Positions 59,608 to 64,000 of a stretch of DNA of 64,000 bases are shown here, piece after piece; within the stretch, counting starts at the first letter, position 1; every line of letters begins with the position of its first letter. Origin of the DNA: JBAYSY01 sp041675885 (GTDB lineage: Bacteria > Pseudomonadota > Alphaproteobacteria > Rhodobacterales > Rhodobacteraceae); contig JBAYSY010000007.1 in assembly GCA_041675885.1 (NCBI GenBank), positions 12,720-76,719 of the forward strand, read 5' to 3'. The position numbers and the translations under genes are program-made. A model generated the notes under the pieces. That model was not told where the DNA came from and did no database searches. It saw only the letters and a list, made by a program, of their open reading frames with translations.

Positions 59608-60870
59608 ATGCCCGACACCATGCCTGAAACTTCGACCATACCTGCTGCGTTCAACCCGGCGGGCAGCCTGCGGGCCAGCCTGCGAAGGGCCGAATGGCGG
59701 CACCGGGTGGTTGCCTTCGGTCTTGCCGCGCCGCTGATCCTTTTCCTCGTCGTGGTCTTCGTCATCCCCATCATCCAGATGCTGACGGCGGCCTGGGTCG
59801 ATCGTTCCGTGGTCGATGCCATGCCGCGCACCGCCGCGGCGATTCACGGATGGGACCGCGACGGCCTGCCGGACGAACCCGTCTACGAGGCGATCGGGCT
59901 CGATCTGGCTGAGGGGCAGGCGACACGGGCGCTTGCCGGACCCGCCCGCAGGCTCAACACCGAACTGACGGGCTTCCGCACGCTGATCCTCGGCACGCCG
60001 CGGCAGCTTCCGGAGGAGACGCCGGAAAGCTGGCGCGACACGCTGATCGAAATCGACGCCCGCTGGGCCGATCCGGGCCATCTCGTCACGCTGCAACGGG
60101 CGGCGCGGGCGACGACCGACTACTACATCCTGACCGCGCTCGATCTGCAACGGAACCAGGCGGACGAGATCATCCGCCAGCCGCCGGAGCAGAGGCTTTT
60201 CTTCTCCCTGATCTGGCGCACGCTGAACATATCGCTTTCGGTGACGGCGCTCTGCCTGCTGATGGGCTTTCCGGTGGCGTTCCTGCTCGCCCATGTCGGC
60301 GGCGGGTTGCGCAACGTGCTCCTGATCCTCGTGCTGCTGCCGTTCTGGACCTCGCTGCTGGTGCGCACCGCCGCCTGGATCGTCGTCCTGCAAAGCGAGG
60401 GCATCATCAATACCTCGCTTCTGACAATGGGAGTCATCAGCGAGCCCTTGCGGCTGATCTACAACCGGGCCGGCGTGCTGATCGCCATGAGCCAGGTGCT
60501 GCTGCCCTTCATGATCCTGCCGCTCTACGCGGTCATGGCCAGTATCCCGCCCTCGCATATGCGCGCCGCCCAGAGCCTCGGCGGCAGGCCGTGGTTCGCC
60601 TTCCGCAAGGTCTATCTGCCGCAGACGCTGCCCGGCGTGGCGGCGGGGACGCTGCTCGTCTTCATGCTATCGGTCGGCTACTACGTCACTCCGGCGCTGG
60701 TGGGCGGCGGCGGCGACCAGATGCTCAGCTATTTCATCGCCTTCTACGCCAACGAGACCGTGAACTGGGGGCTGGCGGCGGCACTCGGCACGGTGCTGAT
60801 GGCGATCGTGCTGGCGCTGTTCGTGATCTACACCAGCCTGTTCGGCCTCAAGAACGTGAGGGCGGGATAA
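59608..60870 (+). CDS. Polyamine-type ABC permease (PotB-like) with long periplasmic insertion, 420 aa
   Basis: TM1 is about 34-58 (FGLAAPLILFLVVVFVIPIIQ). Next comes an unusual hydrophilic segment of about 140 residues before TM2 at about 208; a standard PotB has only a short loop there. The remaining helices and the EAA loop MRAAQSLGGRPWFAFRKVYLP are normal. The insertion would lie in the periplasm and could contact the binding protein. One-base overlap (TAATG) with the second permease. Confidence 0.87.
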   Translation: MPDTMPETSTIPAAFNPAGSLRASLRRAEWRHRVVAFGLAAPLILFLVVVFVIPIIQMLTAAWVDRSVVDAMPRTAAAIHGWDRDGLPDEPVYEAIGLDLAEGQATRALAGPARRLNTELTGFRTLILGTPRQLPEETPESWRDTLIEIDARWADPGHLVTLQRAARATTDYYILTALDLQRNQADEIIRQPPEQRLFFSLIWRTLNISLSVTALCLLMGFPVAFLLAHVGGGLRNVLLILVLLPFWTSLLVRTAAWIVVLQSEGIINTSLLTMGVISEPLRLIYNRAGVLIAMSQVLLPFMILPLYAVMASIPPSHMRAAQSLGGRPWFAFRKVYLPQTLPGVAAGTLLVFMLSVGYYVTPALVGGGGDQMLSYFIAFYANETVNWGLAAALGTVLMAIVLALFVIYTSLFGLKNVRAG

Positions 60871-61697
60871 TGCGTCTTCCGGCCTATGCCTCGATCCGCC
60901 AGCGCATCGCCTACTGGTGTTTCATCGTCTTCTGCGCGCTGGTCTTTCTTTTTCTGGTGGCGCCGCTGGCGGCCATCATCCCGCTTTCCTTCAACAGCAG
61001 CACCTTCCTGACCTATCCGCTGAGCGGGGTCAGCCTGCGCTGGTACGAGATATTCTTCTCCTCCACCGCGTGGCAGCTTTCGATCCGCAACACCTTCATC
61101 GTCGGGACCGCCGCGGCGCTTCTGGCGACCACGCTCGGCACGCTGGCGGCACTTGGCATGTCGCGGCCGAACTTCCCGTGGCGGGGGGTGGTGATGGCGC
61201 TGGTCGTCTCGCCGATGGTGGTGCCTTTCGTCATCACTGCGCTGGGCATGTTCTTCTTCTTTTCACGCGTCGGGCTGACCAATTCGCTGGCCGGTCTCAT
61301 CGTCGCCCATACCGCGCTCGGCGTTCCCTTCGTGGTCATCACCGTGTCGGCCACGCTTCAGGGCTTCGACCGCAACCTTCCGCGCGCGGCGGCCTCGCTG
61401 GGCGGGCGGCCGTTCTACGTCTTCCGCCGCGTCACCCTGCCCGTGATCGCTCCGGGCGTGACGGTGGGCGCGCTCTTCGCCTTCGTCACCTCCTTCGACG
61501 AGGTGGTGGTGGCCGTCTTTCTCGTCGGTCCCCGGCAGCGCACCCTGCCGCGCCAGATGTTCAGCGGCATCCGCGAGAACATCGACCCGACCATCGCGGC
61601 GGCGGCCACCTTCATGATGGTGATTTCCGTCTTTCTGTTGATCGCGGTGGAACTGCTGCGGCGACGCTCCGAACGCCTGCGGGGACTGCGCAAATGA
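60870..61697 (+). CDS. Polyamine-type ABC permease (PotC-like), 275 aa
   Basis: Six helices; IPLSFNSSTFLTYPLSGVSLRWYE after TM1 is typical of PotC, and the EAA loop is LPRAAASLGGRPFYVFRRVTLP. Start ATG at 60870 overlaps the preceding stop by one base. ATGA overlap with the ATPase gene. Confidence 0.9.
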   Translation: MRLPAYASIRQRIAYWCFIVFCALVFLFLVAPLAAIIPLSFNSSTFLTYPLSGVSLRWYEIFFSSTAWQLSIRNTFIVGTAAALLATTLGTLAALGMSRPNFPWRGVVMALVVSPMVVPFVITALGMFFFFSRVGLTNSLAGLIVAHTALGVPFVVITVSATLQGFDRNLPRAAASLGGRPFYVFRRVTLPVIAPGVTVGALFAFVTSFDEVVVAVFLVGPRQRTLPRQMFSGIRENIDPTIAAAATFMMVISVFLLIAVELLRRRSERLRGLRK

Positions 61698-62782
61698 CGC
61701 CGATCGTCGAGTTCAAGAACGTCTTCAAGACCTATGACGGCGAGACGCTGGTCATAAAGGATCTCAACTTCGAGGTGGAACGGGGCGAGTTCCTGACGCT
61801 GCTCGGGCCCTCCGGCTCCGGCAAGACCACCACGCTGATGCTGCTCGCCGGGTTCGAGACGCCGACGGGCGGCGACATCACGCTGGAAGGCCGGTCCATC
61901 GCCAGAATGCCGCCCTACGAACGTGGCATCGGCATGGTGTTCCAGAATTACGCGCTTTTTCCGCACATGACGGTGGCCGAGAACGTCGCCTTCCCGCTGG
62001 AGGCCCGCGGCCAGTCGCGCAGCGGGATCGCGGCCAAGGTGGAGCGCGCGCTCGACATGGTGCAGCTCGGCGGCTTCGCCAGCCGCCGCCCCGCCCAGCT
62101 TTCCGGCGGCCAGCAGCAGCGCGTGGCGCTTGCCCGCGCCCTCGTCTTCGAGCCGTCGCTGGTGCTGATGGACGAGCCTCTCGGCGCGCTCGACAAGCAG
62201 TTGCGCGAGCGGATGCAGATCGAGATCAAGAACCTGCACAAGCAGGTCGGCGTGACGGTCATCTTCGTGACCCATGACCAGTCCGAGGCACTCACCATGT
62301 CCGACCGGGTGGTGGTGTTCAACGACGGCAGGATCCAGCAGGTCGCGCCGCCGGTGACGCTTTACGAACAGCCCGGAAACGCCTTCGTCGCCCAGTTCAT
62401 CGGCGAGAACAACCGCCTGCAAGGCAGGGTCTCCGGGATTGAGGGCACGACCTGCCGGGTCGATGTCGAGGGCGGCAGCGTGCTGGCGACGCCGGTCAAT
62501 GTCTCCTCGGTGGGCGAGGCGACCACGCTGTCGATCCGGCCCGAGCGGGTGGAGATCAACCCCGATCCCGGCGCGATCCCGAATATCTTCGAGGCGCGGG
62601 TCGAGGAACTGACCTATCTGGGCGACAGCCTGCGGGTGCGCGTGGGCCTGGATGGAAACGGAAACGACGATTTCGTTGTCAAGCTGGCCAATGTCTTCGG
62701 TCGGTCCGACCTTGCGCCCGGCGACCGTATCCGCATCGGCTGGAGGGCCGAGGACTGCCGGGCGCTGGACGCGCCGGGGTAG
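61694..62782 (+). CDS. Polyamine-type ABC ATP-binding protein (PotA-like), 362 aa
   Basis: Walker A GPSGSGKTTTLM, Q-loop VFQNYALFPHMTVAENVAFPL, signature QLSGGQQQRVALAR, Walker B LVLMDEPLGALDKQLRE and switch VTHDQSEALTMSD. A C-terminal TOBE domain (about 280-360) includes LSIRPERVEINP. The long form with TOBE is normal for PotA/UgpC. Last gene of the operon. Confidence 0.92.
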   Translation: MTPIVEFKNVFKTYDGETLVIKDLNFEVERGEFLTLLGPSGSGKTTTLMLLAGFETPTGGDITLEGRSIARMPPYERGIGMVFQNYALFPHMTVAENVAFPLEARGQSRSGIAAKVERALDMVQLGGFASRRPAQLSGGQQQRVALARALVFEPSLVLMDEPLGALDKQLRERMQIEIKNLHKQVGVTVIFVTHDQSEALTMSDRVVVFNDGRIQQVAPPVTLYEQPGNAFVAQFIGENNRLQGRVSGIEGTTCRVDVEGGSVLATPVNVSSVGEATTLSIRPERVEINPDPGAIPNIFEARVEELTYLGDSLRVRVGLDGNGNDDFVVKLANVFGRSDLAPGDRIRIGWRAEDCRALDAPG

Positions 62783-62944
62783 GGTGGAAACCCGACAGGC
62801 GGAACGCATCGAACTGTGGTTGCCGATAAGGCGCGGGTCGGAAACAGGGGCCGCCCGCGGTCGGTACCGCCGCCATGCAGGTCTGCCTCGACCAGTTCGC
62901 GGCCTCGCGCCCGGACTCGATCCGGTTGGGCGGGCCTCTCCTGT

Positions 62945-64000
62945 TCAACGCACCTCGATGATGGCGCGGCCAAGCAATGCCTGGTTGGAGATATCGAGAT
63001 AGCGGAACTCGTAGAAACCGGGCGTGTCGGGCAGGGCGAAGCTCAGCGCACCCTCGATGTTGACCGGCTGCGCGGCAATCCAGCTGAACAGCGCCTGATC
63101 CGCCCGCGCCAGCGTGACGCGCTGGTCGGCCCCGTCCGAACCTCCGGTCCATGTGACGATCACGGTCTCACCCGGTGCCGCCGTTTCGGGGGCCGAAAGC
63201 CCCGCGCCTTCGTCAAGCGCGGCGGTGGCCTCGACGACCTCGACGATATGCCGTCCAAGCGTGACACCGCCTTCGTTCAGCACATAGCGCAGCTCGTAAA
63301 GGCCGGTCTCGGCGGGGGCGGTAATATCGCGCCGGGTGTTGCTGCCGACGCGGTGAAAGATTGTATAGGCGCCTTCATCCGCACCCATCGGCACGATGGT
63401 CACCCAGTCCTGCGGGTGAATGGGGGCCGACCAGGAGAAACGCAGATTGTCGCCCGCCCGCACCGTTTCCGGCCCGGTGATCGAAACCTCGGCCCTGATG
63501 ACCTCGACCGACACGCGGGCAAGGGTGACGCTGCCCGCGTTCAGCACATAGCGCACCTCGTAAAGGCCCGGCTCGGCGGGGGCGGTAATATCGCGCCCGG
63601 TGCTGCTGCCGACGCGGTGATAGGACGTATAGGCCCCCTCATCCGCGCCCATGGGCACGATGGTCACCCAGTCCTGCGGGTGCACCGGCGTCGACCACGA
63701 GATGGCAAAGCTGCTGCCCGCCGTCGCGGTTTCCGGCGCGGCGATCGAGGCTTCGGCCCCCAGCACCTCGACCGACGCGCGGGCGAGGGTGACGCTGCCC
63801 GCGTTCAGCACATAGCGCACCTCGTAAAGGCCCGGCTCGGCGGGGGCGGTAATATCGCGCCCGGTGCTGCTGCCGACGCGATGATAGGACGTATAGGCCC
63901 CTTCATCCGCGCCCATCGGCACGATGGTCACCCAGTCCTGCGGGTGCACCGGCGTGGACCACGAGATGGCAAAGCTGCTGCCCGCCGTCGCGGTTTCCGG
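62945..64000 (-). CDS. Repeat-containing protein, C-terminal part (VWA-protein-type repeats), at least 351 aa
   Basis: The gene starts beyond the window edge; frame open from 64000 to a TGA at 62945-62947. It consists of 88-residue beta-rich modules, each with PQDWVTIVPMGADEGAY, HRVGS(S/N)T.RDITAPAE.GLYE.RYVLN as landmarks. Modules end in a more divergent one and a final APGETVIVTWTGGSDGADQR-type domain. Comparable modules (TAGSSFAISW..YEVRYVL) occur behind von Willebrand A domains in Rhodobacterales proteins, so an extracellular or periplasmic VWA protein is likely, but the VWA domain itself is not in view. Confidence 0.7.
   Translation of the reverse strand, partial: PETATAGSSFAISWSTPVHPQDWVTIVPMGADEGAYTSYHRVGSSTGRDITAPAEPGLYEVRYVLNAGSVTLARASVEVLGAEASIAAPETATAGSSFAISWSTPVHPQDWVTIVPMGADEGAYTSYHRVGSSTGRDITAPAEPGLYEVRYVLNAGSVTLARVSVEVIRAEVSITGPETVRAGDNLRFSWSAPIHPQDWVTIVPMGADEGAYTIFHRVGSNTRRDITAPAETGLYELRYVLNEGGVTLGRHIVEVVEATAALDEGAGLSAPETAAPGETVIVTWTGGSDGADQRVTLARADQALFSWIAAQPVNIEGALSFALPDTPGFYEFRYLDISNQALLGRAIIEVR
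63261..64000 (-). repeat. Tandem 264-bp (88-codon) coding repeat
   Basis: Unit boundaries recur at 63261, 63525 and 63789 (same GTGACx start on the plus strand), period exactly 264. The copy from 63789 to the window end differs from the one at 63525 in only about 4 of 212 bases, so these two are a recent duplication or are kept alike by recombination; the copy at 63261 is clearly more diverged. Confidence 0.9.

Noticed and set aside
63261..64000. CRISPR-like or non-coding tandem array
   Set aside because: Period of 264 is a multiple of 3, reading frame is open throughout, and copies are directly adjacent without spacers.
1..64000. rRNA, tRNA, CRISPR array, prophage or complete mobile element
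   Set aside because: None recognised by eye on either strand; gaps between genes are short and accounted for.

Overview
This 64 kb window is high-GC DNA with tightly packed, often ATGA-overlapping genes. It looks like a chromosome of a Rhodobacterales-type alphaproteobacterium (Roseobacter/Rhodobacter/Paracoccus relatives). The basis is gene content: an HNH protein and a DUF6173-like protein of the kind found there, a DmdC-like acyl-CoA dehydrogenase, Lgt-like/TlpA proteins, TonB and iron genes behind an Irr-like palindrome, and VWA-type repeat modules. I found no rRNA, tRNA, CRISPR array or prophage. One broken IS481-type transposase remnant is present.

Layout. 1-16.4 kb: end of an RND efflux adaptor and its permease, then a housekeeping and mixed set (DsbD-domain protein, AlgH, Sua5/TsaC, DmdC-like acyl-CoA dehydrogenase plus metallo-hydrolase, histidine phosphatase, TetR regulator, methyltransferase coupled to a four-module rhodanese, ThDP enzyme, VOC protein, HNH endonuclease). 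16.5-23.5 kb: an envelope redox island made of a TlpA-type reductase and an L,D-transpeptidase on one side, a QseBC/PmrAB-like two-component system in the middle, and dsbD-tlpA-dsbA on the other side. Two identical-architecture CTTAAG-N5-CTTAAG direct repeats lie in front of both output operons.

23.6-36.3 kb: a 13-gene leftward catabolic operon with a LivJHMGF uptake system, an acyl-CoA ligase, an AMACR-like racemase, an LCAD/IVD-class dehydrogenase, two MaoC-fold hydratases, an SDR, an SCPx-type thiolase and a crotonase. A divergent LysR regulator adjoins it. The set resembles an unfused bacterial version of peroxisomal 2-methyl-branched acyl-CoA beta-oxidation.

37.3-44.3 kb: an eight-gene leftward operon behind a perfect TTGAC-N4-GTCAA (FNR/NNR-type) box. 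It encodes a small membrane protein, a CuA subunit II, a B-family-like haem-copper subunit I whose active-site Tyr position is Gln, CtaB, SCO1, a cytochrome b/ferredoxin/MvhD-like fusion, an unknown membrane protein and a bacteriohemerythrin. I read it as an sNOR-like nitric oxide reductase and detoxification operon; it is the most interesting system here.

44.5-62.8 kb: importers, namely PhnDCEE; TonB-ExbB-ExbD-ExbD with a divergent TonB-dependent receptor, a FatBCDE-like siderophore ABC transporter and a siderophore-interacting protein; and a polyamine-type ABC operon after the IS remnant. In all four ABC operons of the window a perfect hairpin follows the solute-binding-protein gene. The window ends inside a protein with near-identical 88-residue repeats.
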